From: an uncultured Gemella sp.
Lineage (GTDB): Bacteria > Bacillota > Bacilli > Staphylococcales > Gemellaceae
Assembly: GCA_947254465.1 (NCBI GenBank)
Contig: CAMYEU010000013.1
Span: forward strand, 1 to 17,610
Reading direction: 5' to 3'
Length of the DNA stretch: 17,610 bases
Positions 1 through 6,869 of this stretch are shown piece after piece. The notes under the pieces are model-generated. The model saw nothing but the letters and a program-made list of their open reading frames with translations. It had not been told where the DNA came from and did not search any database. The stretch's first letter is position 1; each line of letters opens with the position of its first letter. The translations under genes and the position numbers were made by a program.

Positions 1-225
1 TTTCGATACGTTCTTTTTCAGCTTTTTCTTTAGCTAATCTTTCATTTTCGATACGTTCTTTTTCAGCTTTTTCTTTAGCTAATCTTTCATTTTCGATACG
101 CTCTTTTTCAGCTTTTTCTTTAGCTAATCTTTCATTTTCGATACGCTCTTTTTCAGCTTTTTCTTTAGCTAATTTTTCTTTTTCGATACGTTCTTTTTCA
201 GCTTTTTCTTTGGCTAATTTTTCTG
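1..225 (-). repeat. 45-bp in-frame tandem repeat, five copies (array continues off window)
   Basis: Units begin at 1, 46, 91, 136 and 181 with an exact 45-bp period. Each encodes a 15-residue block of the type LAKEKAEKERIENER. The two copies furthest from the window edge differ slightly (TEK and KEK in place of NER); the rest are almost identical. The low divergence suggests recent expansion by slippage or recombination. The copy number beyond base 1 is unknown. Confidence 0.95.
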
Positions 226-916
226 TATCTACTTTAGGAACAGTGATTGTTTTTGTTGCTAGTGAGCTTAGATCGAATTTTAAAATCATACGTTGAGTAC
301 CTGAACCTTTAAAGATAGATTCCATTACTGGTACGAATACTTGTGTATATGTTTCTAGTTTGTTATCTGAATCGATTTTGTTCTTATCTACATTATAAGA
401 AAGAGTTTTTGGATAAACCGTACGTTCAGGGAACTTTTGTTTATAAGTGTCTATATAGTCATCTTTTTCATTTTCTGAGTAATTTTCAACAATCGTTGTA
501 TTTTTAAACTCATTATCTTTTATTTCAGAGCGATTAGCATGAGTCTTATTACCATCGTAATATTTTAAATCACCCAAATATCCGCTAAATACACCCATTT
601 TTATTGGTTTAAAAGCAACATTTACAGAATATTGCCCATTTTTAACGATTAATTTTGTTTTTTCCTTATCTAATCCAGCAGCAGCCATTGACTGTTTACC
701 TTCTTCAGAGAAGTTTAGGGCTTCAGTTTTAATATTATATACACCATCTTGTAATTTTTTAACATCTTGAGATACTATTTTTGTTTCAGTATTACTTTGA
801 GTTGCAGGTGTTGTAACTTCGGTAGCAAATACATTGTGATCATAAGATTCTATTGCTGCGATTGCAGTGAAAATTGCAGATGCAGAAAGAACTTTTAATA
901 ATGTTGTATGTTTCAT
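1..916 (-). CDS. Secreted NEAT-like domain protein with coiled-coil repeats (partial, C-terminus off window)
   Basis: The frame is open from an ATG at 916 down to base 1, giving 305 codons without a stop. A signal peptide spans residues 1-31: MKH..LLK, a hydrophobic core, and a likely cut after VFA. Residues about 57-220 look like a NEAT domain, the haem-binding fold of Isd/Shr-type surface proteins: DGVYNI at 57-62, a KNGQYSV strand near 92-98, and VPVMESIFKGSGTQ at 195-208 followed by an ILKFDL strand. From residue 231 to the edge the chain is five copies of a 15-residue Lys/Glu-rich unit, predicted to be a long charged coiled coil projecting the head from the wall. The canonical Tyr pair (YxxxY) of haem-binding NEAT domains is not visible, so ligand binding is uncertain. 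The Shine-Dalgarno site is AAGGAG, about 11 nt before the ATG. A wall anchor, if any, lies outside the window. The secreted coiled-coil protein is certain; the NEAT assignment is probable. Confidence 0.72.
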   Translation of the reverse strand, partial: MKHTTLLKVLSASAIFTAIAAIESYDHNVFATEVTTPATQSNTETKIVSQDVKKLQDGVYNIKTEALNFSEEGKQSMAAAGLDKEKTKLIVKNGQYSVNVAFKPIKMGVFSGYLGDLKYYDGNKTHANRSEIKDNEFKNTTIVENYSENEKDDYIDTYKQKFPERTVYPKTLSYNVDKNKIDSDNKLETYTQVFVPVMESIFKGSGTQRMILKFDLSSLATKTITVPKVDTEKLAKEKAEKERIEKEKLAKEKAEKERIENERLAKEKAEKERIENERLAKEKAEKERIENERLAKEKAEKERIE

Positions 917-961
917 ATTATTGAAATTTCTCCTTAAAATTATGTTTTGTGATTGTAAATC

Positions 962-1015
962 TTATCACTATTATTATAATACAAAGATATAAATTAATAA
1001 AGAAAAAAGTGATAA
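962..1015 (-). promoter_or_regulatory. Promoter of the NEAT-like gene, flanked by an 8-bp inverted repeat
   Basis: Read on the minus strand, a TATAAT box lies at 978-973, with a weak TTTATT at 1001-996 as -35 (17-bp spacer). The promoter sits between TTATCACT (962-969) and AGTGATAA (1008-1015), a perfect 8-bp inverted pair. The arms contain GATAA, which resembles part of a Fur-type half site, but no full Fur box is present. The rest of the 917-1193 intergenic stretch is plain AT-rich DNA. Confidence 0.4.
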
Positions 1016-1193
1016 CTATTTTCAATTATGAGTAGAAACAATCAAAAAATACAATGAAGTTTCACTATTAGTTCACAAATTAGCCAAAATTATTCGAGGG
1101 TTAATTTTAAAATATAAAAAAATATTATTTTCATAGAAAATATATAGTAAGTATTTGGATTAAACAAATTTTGTAAGTGCTTAAACTAAATTG

Positions 1194-1222
1194 TTGACAT
1201 TTAATTTTTTCTGTGTTACGAT
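1194..1222 (+). promoter_or_regulatory. Promoter of the thiamine operon
   Basis: TTGACA at 1194-1199 and TACGAT at 1217-1222 are separated by 17 bp. A TG one base before the -10 makes it an extended -10 promoter. It lies about 20 bp upstream of the TPP aptamer. Confidence 0.8.
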
Positions 1223-1242
1223 TTTAGAAAATGAATAGAGTA

Positions 1243-1327
1243 AATCACTGGGGGAGCCTTTTGGCTGAGATAACATAGTTAGACCCTTAGACCTGAACTA
1301 GATAATGCTAGCGTAGGAAACGTGAAT
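1243..1327 (+). ncRNA. TPP riboswitch (THI-box aptamer)
   Basis: The conserved aptamer blocks appear in order: GGGGAGCC (1251-1258), GGCTGAGAT (1263-1271), ACCCTTAGACCTGAACTAG (about 1283-1301), then GATAATGCTAGCGTAGGAA (about 1301-1319). TCAC near 1246 can pair with GTGA near 1322 to close P1. The element binds thiamine pyrophosphate. It is followed by a small hairpin (1346-1362) and an intrinsic terminator, so control is most likely by transcription termination when TPP is abundant. The downstream genes tenA-thiD-thiM-thiE agree with this. Confidence 0.95.
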
Positions 1328-1390
1328 ATTTTTATAATAGAAGTAATCCACTATAGGTGGATAATAAGATATTGTTAATATAGTTCTCAG

Positions 1391-1425
1391 AGTTCTTTTA
1401 CGTTAGTAAGGGGACTTTTTTATTT
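1391..1425 (+). terminator. Riboswitch-controlled intrinsic terminator
   Basis: AGTTCTTTTAC (1391-1401) pairs fully with GTAAGGGGACT (1406-1416), including G-U pairs, around a GTTA loop. A T-run with a short T-rich tail follows. It lies between the TPP aptamer and the first gene, so it is the expression platform rather than the end of a gene. Confidence 0.85.
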
Positions 1426-1480
1426 ATCATAAGTGATATTATTTTATACTAAAATTAAATATACTGAGGGGGATATACCT

Positions 1481-2161
1481 ATGAAACTTATTACTGATAT
1501 TATGGAAGAAAAGGCATTACCAATTGTTGATAAGATTTACAATGATGGCTTTATTCAAGGATTAATTCGTGCTGATTTATCAGAGAAAGCAGTAGAGCAC
1601 TATCTGAAAGCTGATGCACTATATTTAGAGAGCTTTAGCGATATTTATGCCATTCTTTTAGCGAAAAGTAATGATAAAGTTGAAAAAAACTTTTTCTTAG
1701 GTCAGATTAATTTTGTATTAAATGAGGAAATTGCTGCACATAAAAATTTAGCAGACTATATAGGGAGAGACTATCAAGAGATTATTAAAGGTGGAGAGTG
1801 GTATCCATCTGCAGACCATTATATAAAGCATATGTATTATAATGCATTTGCATTTGGTATGGCAGAAACACTAAGTGCAATGGCACCATGTCCATGGATT
1901 TATAAAATGGTAGCTAGAAAGATTTTAGCTAATCACAATTTAGCAGAAGATCATCCACTAAAATTCTGGGTTGAATTTTATGCTGATGGCTTAGTAGATG
2001 AAGTGCTTACTGAATATCATAAAATTATTAATCGTGAAGCTGAATTTATGAGTGAAGAAGGTAAACAAAGACTTATAAAAAACTTCTTAGAAAGTTGTGA
2101 ACATGAACGTCGTTTCTTCAATATGGCTTATACTCAAGAACGTTGGGATTTAGAGGTATAG
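1481..2161 (+). CDS. tenA: Aminopyrimidine aminohydrolase / thiaminase II (TenA)
   Basis: TenA releases the hydroxymethyl-pyrimidine moiety from degraded thiamine (formylaminopyrimidine/aminopyrimidine salvage) in the cytoplasm. The protein is 226 residues, normal for the all-helical TenA family. The expected catalytic residues are present with family spacing: Asp45 in YLKADALY, Cys137 in APCPWIY and Glu207 in SCEHERRFFNMAY. The frame is open back to 1433, but the ATG at 1481 is chosen because GAGGGGG (1466-1472) sits 8 nt before it; the longer form would have no ribosome site and would intrude on the riboswitch tail. It is the first gene of the operon, with only 3 nt before thiD. The product feeds ThiD directly. 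Confidence 0.93.
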   Translation: MKLITDIMEEKALPIVDKIYNDGFIQGLIRADLSEKAVEHYLKADALYLESFSDIYAILLAKSNDKVEKNFFLGQINFVLNEEIAAHKNLADYIGRDYQEIIKGGEWYPSADHYIKHMYYNAFAFGMAETLSAMAPCPWIYKMVARKILANHNLAEDHPLKFWVEFYADGLVDEVLTEYHKIINREAEFMSEEGKQRLIKNFLESCEHERRFFNMAYTQERWDLEV

Positions 2162-2164
2162 GAA

Positions 2165-2962
2165 ATGAGTAAATTAAATATTGCATTAACTATTGCAGGA
2201 ACTGATCCAACTGGTGGAGCAGGAATTATGGCTGACTTGAAAAGCTTCCAGGCACGTGAAGTGTATGGAATGGCTGTAGTTACTAGTGTCGTTGCACAAA
2301 ATACGTTAGGTGTTCAAATGATAAGAAACTTGGATTTAGATATATTAGAAGCGCAATTAAAAAGTGTGTTTGATGATATAACACCTGATAGTATAAAAAC
2401 TGGAATGATAGCAAATGCTGATATGATGAAATTAATTAAGAGATACTTACCTAAAGATGTTCCTTATGTTGTTGATCCAGTTATGGTCGCGACAAGCGGT
2501 GATAAATTGATAGATGATGTTGCAAGAAAACATTTAAAAGAAGAAATATTACCACTAGCAACTATTATTACACCAAATGTACCAGAAGCAGAAGAAATTG
2601 TTAATTTTAAAATATTAACAGAGGATGATGTTAATCGTGCAGGAAAGTTCATTATCGACGAAGTTGGATGTAAGTCAGTAGTTATAAAAGGTGGACATCT
2701 AACAGGAGAAGCGAAAGATTATTTATTTTTAAATGATGGAACTAAAAAAATATGGACTAGTGAAAGATTTAAGACTAATCATACACATGGAACAGGCTGT
2801 ACATTCTCAGCTGTTATTACAGCAGAGTTAGCAAAAGGTAAAAGTATAATTGAAGCTGTGGATATAGGAAAAAAATTCATTACAGCAGCGATAAAATACA
2901 CACCAGAAATAGGTCATGGAAATGGACCTGTAAATCATATTGCATTTAAAGGAGATTTATAA
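2165..2962 (+). CDS. thiD: Hydroxymethylpyrimidine / HMP-phosphate kinase (ThiD)
   Basis: ThiD phosphorylates HMP twice with ATP to give HMP-PP, the pyrimidine substrate of ThiE. The 265-residue protein has the ribokinase-like fold signatures: TIAGTDPTGGAGIMADLK at 9-26, VDPVMVATSG at 103-112, TPNVPEAEEI at 136-145 and the anion-hole/catalytic THGTGCTFSAV at 207-217. Length is normal for the family. It starts 3 nt after the tenA stop, which suggests translational coupling. ThiD-like enzymes can also phosphorylate pyridoxal, but position between tenA and thiM argues for the thiamine role. Confidence 0.95.
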   Translation: MSKLNIALTIAGTDPTGGAGIMADLKSFQAREVYGMAVVTSVVAQNTLGVQMIRNLDLDILEAQLKSVFDDITPDSIKTGMIANADMMKLIKRYLPKDVPYVVDPVMVATSGDKLIDDVARKHLKEEILPLATIITPNVPEAEEIVNFKILTEDDVNRAGKFIIDEVGCKSVVIKGGHLTGEAKDYLFLNDGTKKIWTSERFKTNHTHGTGCTFSAVITAELAKGKSIIEAVDIGKKFITAAIKYTPEIGHGNGPVNHIAFKGDL

Positions 2963-2964
2963 AT

Positions 2965-3747
2965 ATGACAAGTTTAAAATTATTAAAAGAAAAAGCACCA
3001 TTAGTGATTTGTATAACTAATGATGTAGTTAAGAATTTCACAGCAAATGGATTAGTAGCACTGGGAGCATCACCAGCGATGAGTGAATATCCAGAAGACT
3101 TAGAAGATTTATTAAAATATGCTGGAGGATTATTAATCAATATTGGTACATTAACAGATGAGACTTGGAAGTTATATCAAGAGGCTCTTAAAATAGCTGA
3201 AAAATATAATGTCCCTGCAGTGTTAGATCCCGTAGCTTGTGGAGCGGGAGCTTATAGAAAAAAAGTATCAGATGATTTAATTAACAATTACAAACTAGCA
3301 GCTATAAGAGGAAATGCTGGCGAGATTGCATCTTTAGTTGGCATAAATGTAGCTTCTAAGGGAGTTGATAGTGCGGGAGTAGATAATATTGATGAAATTG
3401 CTTTAGCAGCAAATGCTAAGTTTAATATTCCAATAGTAGTAACTGGGGAAGTTGACGCTATTGCAGTTAATGGAGAAGTAATAACTATACATAACGGAAG
3501 TGCAATGATGCCTAAAGTTATTGGAACAGGATGCTTATTAGGAGCTGTATTGGCAAGCTTTATTGGATTAGAGAAAGGTGAAGAATTAAAATCACTAGAA
3601 ACAGCTATGTTAGCATATAATATTGCCGGGGAAATGGCAGAAAAACGTCCAAATGGACATCTTCCAGGAACATTCAAAGTCGAATTTATTAATGCGTTAT
3701 ATGAAATCACAGATAAAGATATTGAAACATTTAAAAAGGTGAAATAA
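2965..3747 (+). CDS. thiM: Hydroxyethylthiazole kinase (ThiM)
   Basis: ThiM phosphorylates 4-methyl-5-(2-hydroxyethyl)thiazole (THZ) with ATP, salvaging the thiazole half of thiamine. The 260-residue chain carries the family signature ITNDVVKNFTANGLVALGAS at 17-36, LDPVACGAG at 87-95, RGNAGEIASL at 115-124 and the GTGCLLGA active-site loop with Cys190. The ribosome site GGAG (2951-2954) lies inside the end of thiD, and the gap between genes is 2 nt. No thiC, thiG, thiS or thiF is seen nearby, so this operon is for salvage, not de novo synthesis. Confidence 0.95.
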   Translation: MTSLKLLKEKAPLVICITNDVVKNFTANGLVALGASPAMSEYPEDLEDLLKYAGGLLINIGTLTDETWKLYQEALKIAEKYNVPAVLDPVACGAGAYRKKVSDDLINNYKLAAIRGNAGEIASLVGINVASKGVDSAGVDNIDEIALAANAKFNIPIVVTGEVDAIAVNGEVITIHNGSAMMPKVIGTGCLLGAVLASFIGLEKGEELKSLETAMLAYNIAGEMAEKRPNGHLPGTFKVEFINALYEITDKDIETFKKVK

Positions 3748-3749
3748 TT

Positions 3750-4382
3750 ATGTTTAATAAAGAACTATTAAAATTATATTTTATTTGTGGAACTACTACT
3801 TGCTTAGGTAAGGACTTATATACAGTAGTTGAAGATGCTTTAAAAGGTGGAATAACTTTATTTCAATTTCGTGAAAAAGGTGAAGGAGCCTTAGAAGGTA
3901 AGGAAAAAGTAGAATTAGCAATAAAACTCCAAAATCTTTGTAAAAAATACAATGTTCCGTTTATTGTTAATGATGATATAGAGTTGGCATTAGAAATAGA
4001 GGCTGACGGAGTACATGTAGGCCAGGATGACCTTGGTGTTGATGAAATTAGAAAATTAATGCCTAATAAAATAATAGGTCTTTCTATCGGAAATGAAGAA
4101 GAATTTAAACAATCTAAAGTTGAATATGTAGATTATGTTGGTGTAGGGCCTGTGTATGTCACACAATCAAAAGACGATGCTGGCGGTGCTATAGGTTATG
4201 AAGGTCTAGAGTTAATGAGAAGATTATTACCACATATGCCATTAGTGGCAATCGGTGGTATTCAGACACAGCATATTAGAGATATTATGAAAACAGATGT
4301 TGATGGTATATCTATTATATCAGCAATCTCATATTCAGACAACATCGAAAAAACTGTTCGTGAAATGATCGAACAATTCTAA
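3750..4382 (+). CDS. thiE: Thiamine-phosphate synthase (ThiE)
   Basis: ThiE couples HMP-PP from ThiD with THZ-phosphate from ThiM to make thiamine monophosphate, releasing pyrophosphate. The 210-residue protein is a TIM barrel with the usual marks: QFREKG at 39-44, VNDD at 73-76, GVHVGQDD at 87-94, GVGPVY at 131-136 and AIGGI at 167-171. The start is 2 nt after the thiM stop, and its ribosome site lies in the last codons of thiM. It is the last gene of the operon. The kinase that converts thiamine phosphate or thiamine to TPP is not in this window. Confidence 0.94.
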   Translation: MFNKELLKLYFICGTTTCLGKDLYTVVEDALKGGITLFQFREKGEGALEGKEKVELAIKLQNLCKKYNVPFIVNDDIELALEIEADGVHVGQDDLGVDEIRKLMPNKIIGLSIGNEEEFKQSKVEYVDYVGVGPVYVTQSKDDAGGAIGYEGLELMRRLLPHMPLVAIGGIQTQHIRDIMKTDVDGISIISAISYSDNIEKTVREMIEQF

Positions 4383-4434
4383 AATTAGCCTCCAAAGTTT
4401 AATTCACTTTTTGATAACTTTCAAATGGTGATGT

Positions 4435-4483
4435 AAAGAGTAGAACAAAAATATTTACCAGTTTTTGATTCTACTCTTTTTTT
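4435..4483 (+). terminator. Terminator of the thiamine operon
   Basis: AAAGAGTAGAA (4435-4445) pairs perfectly with TTCTACTCTTT (4469-4479). The stem extends inward past one bulged A (CAAAAA with TTTTTG), and a T-run follows to 4483. The same stem has an A-tract on its left, so it could also work on the other strand. Confidence 0.85.
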
Positions 4484-4524
4484 GACTGTTACAATTAATA
4501 TTTTGGAGTATTTTATGTGATTAT

Positions 4525-4553
4525 TTGATTGTTGAAAGATTTAAGTGTATAAT
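4525..4553 (+). promoter_or_regulatory. Promoter of the alpha/beta hydrolase gene
   Basis: TTGATT at 4525-4530 and TATAAT at 4548-4553 are 17 bp apart. They lie downstream of the thiamine terminator and 46 bp before the start codon, so the gene is probably transcribed alone. Confidence 0.65.
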
Positions 4554-4598
4554 TAGTGTAGAAAAAATAATGCTAATAAGGTGGTAGGAGGAATTTTT

Positions 4599-5363
4599 AT
4601 GACGAATATAGTATTGATACATGGTACATGGTGTGACGGAACTGTTTGGGGAGAATTTGTTAATGAATTGGAGAAATTAGGTTTAAATGTATATACTCCA
4701 ACTCTAAGATATCATGATTTGCCTTATGAAGAAGTTGAAAAAAAGGTAGCAGATGTTAGTTTAGATGAGTTTACGGATGATATTGTAGATTTAATAGAAA
4801 TGCTAGATGAAGTTCCGATTGTATTGGGGCATTCTCTAGGTGGGCTTCTTGCGCAGAAAGTTGCTATGAAGACAAAGACTAAGGGAATTATTTTAATGGG
4901 AACTGCACCTGCTGCAGGAATTTTCGCTTTTTATCCAAGTATGGTAATTTGTTTCTATAAACATTTTTTACGTTGGGGATTTTGGAAAAAATCTATGCCA
5001 CCTTATAAACATGCTTTTTATGATTACTGTATGAATAACCAAGATGAAGAGGATAAAGAAAGAGAATTTTCTAAACTAGTTCCGGAATCTGGTTTTACAT
5101 ACTTCCAAATGGCGCTACCATTTTTAGATAAGCAAAAAGGTGCTTATATTGATTTTGATAAGGTGAATGAACCAGTATTAGTTATAACTGGTAGTGAAGA
5201 TAAAATGGTACATCCAAATATAGCAAAAGCAACGGCTAAGAAATATAAAAATTCTACACTAAGTATTATAGAAGGATCAGATCACATGTATGAGGCTCCG
5301 AAATACAGAGATAAAACTATAGAAGTGATAGAACAGTGGTTAAAAAATAATAGTCTTGATTAG
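4599..5363 (+). CDS. Alpha/beta-fold hydrolase
   Basis: A cytoplasmic alpha/beta-hydrolase of 254 residues with a complete catalytic triad by motif: nucleophile Ser79 in GHSLGG, acid Asp201 in GSEDKMV and base His229 in GSDHMYE. IVLIHGTWCDG at 4-14 supplies the oxyanion-hole HG. Residues about 105-175 form the lid, rich in aromatics and with a hydrophobic stretch, which suggests a small hydrophobic ester or acyl substrate. The substrate cannot be named from sequence. The start at 4599 is preferred because AGGAGG (4586-4591) sits 7 nt upstream; an in-frame GTG at 4581 would overlap that site. There is no signal peptide. The gene stands alone between the thiamine operon and the T-box unit, and no clear terminator is seen after it. 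Confidence 0.85.
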   Translation: MTNIVLIHGTWCDGTVWGEFVNELEKLGLNVYTPTLRYHDLPYEEVEKKVADVSLDEFTDDIVDLIEMLDEVPIVLGHSLGGLLAQKVAMKTKTKGIILMGTAPAAGIFAFYPSMVICFYKHFLRWGFWKKSMPPYKHAFYDYCMNNQDEEDKEREFSKLVPESGFTYFQMALPFLDKQKGAYIDFDKVNEPVLVITGSEDKMVHPNIAKATAKKYKNSTLSIIEGSDHMYEAPKYRDKTIEVIEQWLKNNSLD

Positions 5364-5456
5364 AATTTGTTCAGAAGAGATAGTATTTTATTTAAATGAA
5401 AAAGTAAATATTCATGAATTTTCAAAAAACTTTTTAAAAAAATTCAAAAAAAAGTG

Positions 5457-5485
5457 TTGACAATTTTATTTGCTAATGATAATAT
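5457..5485 (+). promoter_or_regulatory. Promoter of the T-box/metQ transcript
   Basis: TTGACA at 5457-5462 and TAATAT at 5480-5485 are 17 bp apart; an overlapping GATAAT at 5478 is an alternative -10. The T-box leader begins just downstream. The preceding stretch 5364-5456 holds only AT-rich DNA. Confidence 0.75.
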
Positions 5486-5491
5486 ATAGTC

Positions 5492-5788
5492 AAGTTAAAA
5501 ATTACCGATATTCAAATAAGTACTTTATAGGAACTTTTACAGAGAGTGTGAGTGGGTGAAAGCACACAATGCAGATCATAGAGGAAAATGGTTTGAATGG
5601 TAAAAAAAGTGAGTTTTAAAACACAAGCTTTTTTCGTAGGCGTTACGTTACAAACGCACACTATCTCGTATATATTCTAGATGCATAGACGTTGTAGTGG
5701 TAAAGTTCGTAGTTTACGAAAAAGTAAGGTGGTACCGTGAAATTAGTTTCGCCCTTATTCTCTTAGGAGAGTAAGGGTGATTTTTTTT
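5492..5788 (+). ncRNA. T-box leader, probably methionine-specific
   Basis: The leader shows the T-box landmarks in order. Stem I opens with ACTTT (5522-5526), pairing with AAAGT (5606-5610). AGAGAG (5541-5546) and GTGAAAGC (5556-5563) are the conserved Stem I elements. AUG triplets at 5588-5590 and 5597-5599, each followed by a purine, are specifier candidates. The T-box core AAGGTGGTACCGTGA is at 5726-5740, followed by the terminator. The UGGU in the core (5730-5733) would pair with a tRNA acceptor ending A-CCA, as tRNA-Met does. The downstream MetQ supports a methionine response. Uncharged tRNA would favour the antiterminator and turn metQ on. Confidence 0.88.
5749..5788 (+). terminator. 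T-box intrinsic terminator
   Basis: TCGCCCTTATTCTC (5749-5762) pairs along all 14 positions with GAGAGTAAGGGTGA (5767-5780) around a TTAG loop, followed by eight T residues (5781-5788). Its 5' side follows the T-box core, as expected for terminator/antiterminator switching. Confidence 0.93.
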
Positions 5789-5846
5789 ACATAAAATTCG
5801 CAAAACCCAAAAATAAATAATAAAATCAAAAGGAGAAAATTATATA

Positions 5847-6704
5847 ATGAAGAAATTATTATTTTTAGTAACAAGTTTTATACTTGGAATCGTATTAATT
5901 GGATGCTCAAGCGCATCAAAAACTGAGAAAAAAGGTATTGAAGTTGATAAACTAGATCCTAGCAAACCTGTAACAGTTAAAGTCGGAGCTACTAATGTAC
6001 CTCACGCTGTATTATTAGAGCACGTTGCTCCACAACTTGAAAAAGAAGGAATCAAATTAGACATCGTTACATACCAAGACTACTATGTACCAAACAAAAC
6101 GTTAAACGATAAAGAAATCGACATTAACTACTTCCAACACGTACCGTTCTTAAAAAATGCTATTAAAGAAAATGGATATAAAATTGAAGATGCTGGTGCA
6201 ATTCACTTAGAGCCAATCGGATTATACTCTAAAAAAGTTAAAAACGTTAAAGACCTTCAAGAAGGTGCTAAAGTATTAGTAAGTAACAACAAATCTGAAT
6301 GGGGACGTGTAATTAAATTATTAGCTTCTGAAGGATTAGTAAAAGTTAAAGATGGTGTAGACCCAGTAACAGCTACTTTCGATGATATCGCTGAAAACCC
6401 TAAAAAATTACAATTCAGCTACGAAAATGATCCAGCTCTAATGGTTAAATTCTACCAAAACGGTGAAGGTGACCTAGTTTCAATCAACGCTAACTTTGCT
6501 GTTGATGCAGGATTAAACGCAGCAACTGAGCCAGTTTTAGTAGAAAAAGCTACAGACGACAACCCATATGCAAACATCATCGTTGTTCGTGAAGGTGACA
6601 AAGATAAACTTGTTGTTAAAAAACTTGTTGCAGCTTTAAAATCTGAAGATACTCAAAAATTCATTAAAGAAAAATGGAATGGAGCAGTATTACCTGTTAA
6701 ATAA
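5847..6704 (+). CDS. metQ: MetQ/NlpA-family methionine-binding lipoprotein
   Basis: Substrate-binding lipoprotein of a methionine ABC importer (MetNIQ type), 285 residues. A lipoprotein signal ends in the lipobox LIGC, with the lipidated Cys at residue 20. The mature part has family signatures: KVGATNVPHAVLLEHVAPQL near 45-64, DIVTYQDYYVPN near 77-88 and DINYFQHVPFL near 96-106. AAGGAG lies about 11 nt before the ATG. Codon use is richer in AAC, TAC, ATC and GTA than in the neighbours, typical of a highly expressed gene. The partner ATPase (metN) and permease (metI) usually lie next to metQ but are absent on both sides, so this binding protein must pair with components encoded elsewhere. Regulation is by the upstream T-box. 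Confidence 0.9.
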   Translation: MKKLLFLVTSFILGIVLIGCSSASKTEKKGIEVDKLDPSKPVTVKVGATNVPHAVLLEHVAPQLEKEGIKLDIVTYQDYYVPNKTLNDKEIDINYFQHVPFLKNAIKENGYKIEDAGAIHLEPIGLYSKKVKNVKDLQEGAKVLVSNNKSEWGRVIKLLASEGLVKVKDGVDPVTATFDDIAENPKKLQFSYENDPALMVKFYQNGEGDLVSINANFAVDAGLNAATEPVLVEKATDDNPYANIIVVREGDKDKLVVKKLVAALKSEDTQKFIKEKWNGAVLPVK

Positions 6705-6721
6705 TTTCATTAAAAAATATT

Positions 6722-6752
6722 AAAGGCAGTTCGTAAGAGCTGTCTTTTTGTT
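6722..6752 (+). terminator. Terminator of metQ
   Basis: AAAGGCAGTTC (6722-6732) pairs with GAGCTGTCTTT (6737-6747), with two G-U pairs, around GTAA. A T-run follows. Confidence 0.88.
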
Positions 6753-6799
6753 ATTTATGAAGTATAGAAGATGTGATATTAATGCTGTATGTATTAAGC

Positions 6800-6862
6800 A
6801 ATAAAAAAGGGGTGACACTATAAAATCGATTTTTTTGAAATCATGATTTTAGAGTCACTCCC
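6800..6862 (-). terminator. Terminator of the Nramp gene, formed by a palindromic repeat (copy A)
   Basis: Read on the minus strand, the stem GGAGTGAC (6861-6854) with GTCACCCC (6816-6809), extended inward by AT-rich pairs, is followed by TTTTTTATT. It begins 8 bp after the stop of the minus-strand metal transporter. The element at 6809-6862 is related to a second copy at 12880-12934. Confidence 0.82.
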
Positions 6863-6869
6863 GATTATT

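Noticed and set aside
1..225. CRISPR-like array
   Set aside because: Copies are directly adjacent with no spacers and keep a single open frame, so this is a protein-coding tandem repeat.
1433..1480. Longer tenA start giving 16 extra residues
   Set aside because: No ribosome site, and it runs into the riboswitch terminator tail. GAGGGGG fits the ATG at 1481.
2464..2652. Minus-strand ORFs inside the thiamine genes, the 12.4-kb and 13.9-kb regions, and the plus-strand ORF at 16187
   Set aside because: Each lies wholly within a well-supported gene on the opposite strand, and has no ribosome site and no family resemblance.
4581..4598. GTG start for the hydrolase at 4581
   Set aside because: The extra codons contain the AGGAGG site that serves the ATG at 4599.
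5596..5600. UGG (tryptophan) specifier in the T-box
   Set aside because: The triplet is followed by U rather than a purine. The T-box core UGGU fits a tRNA with discriminator A, and the gene downstream is metQ.
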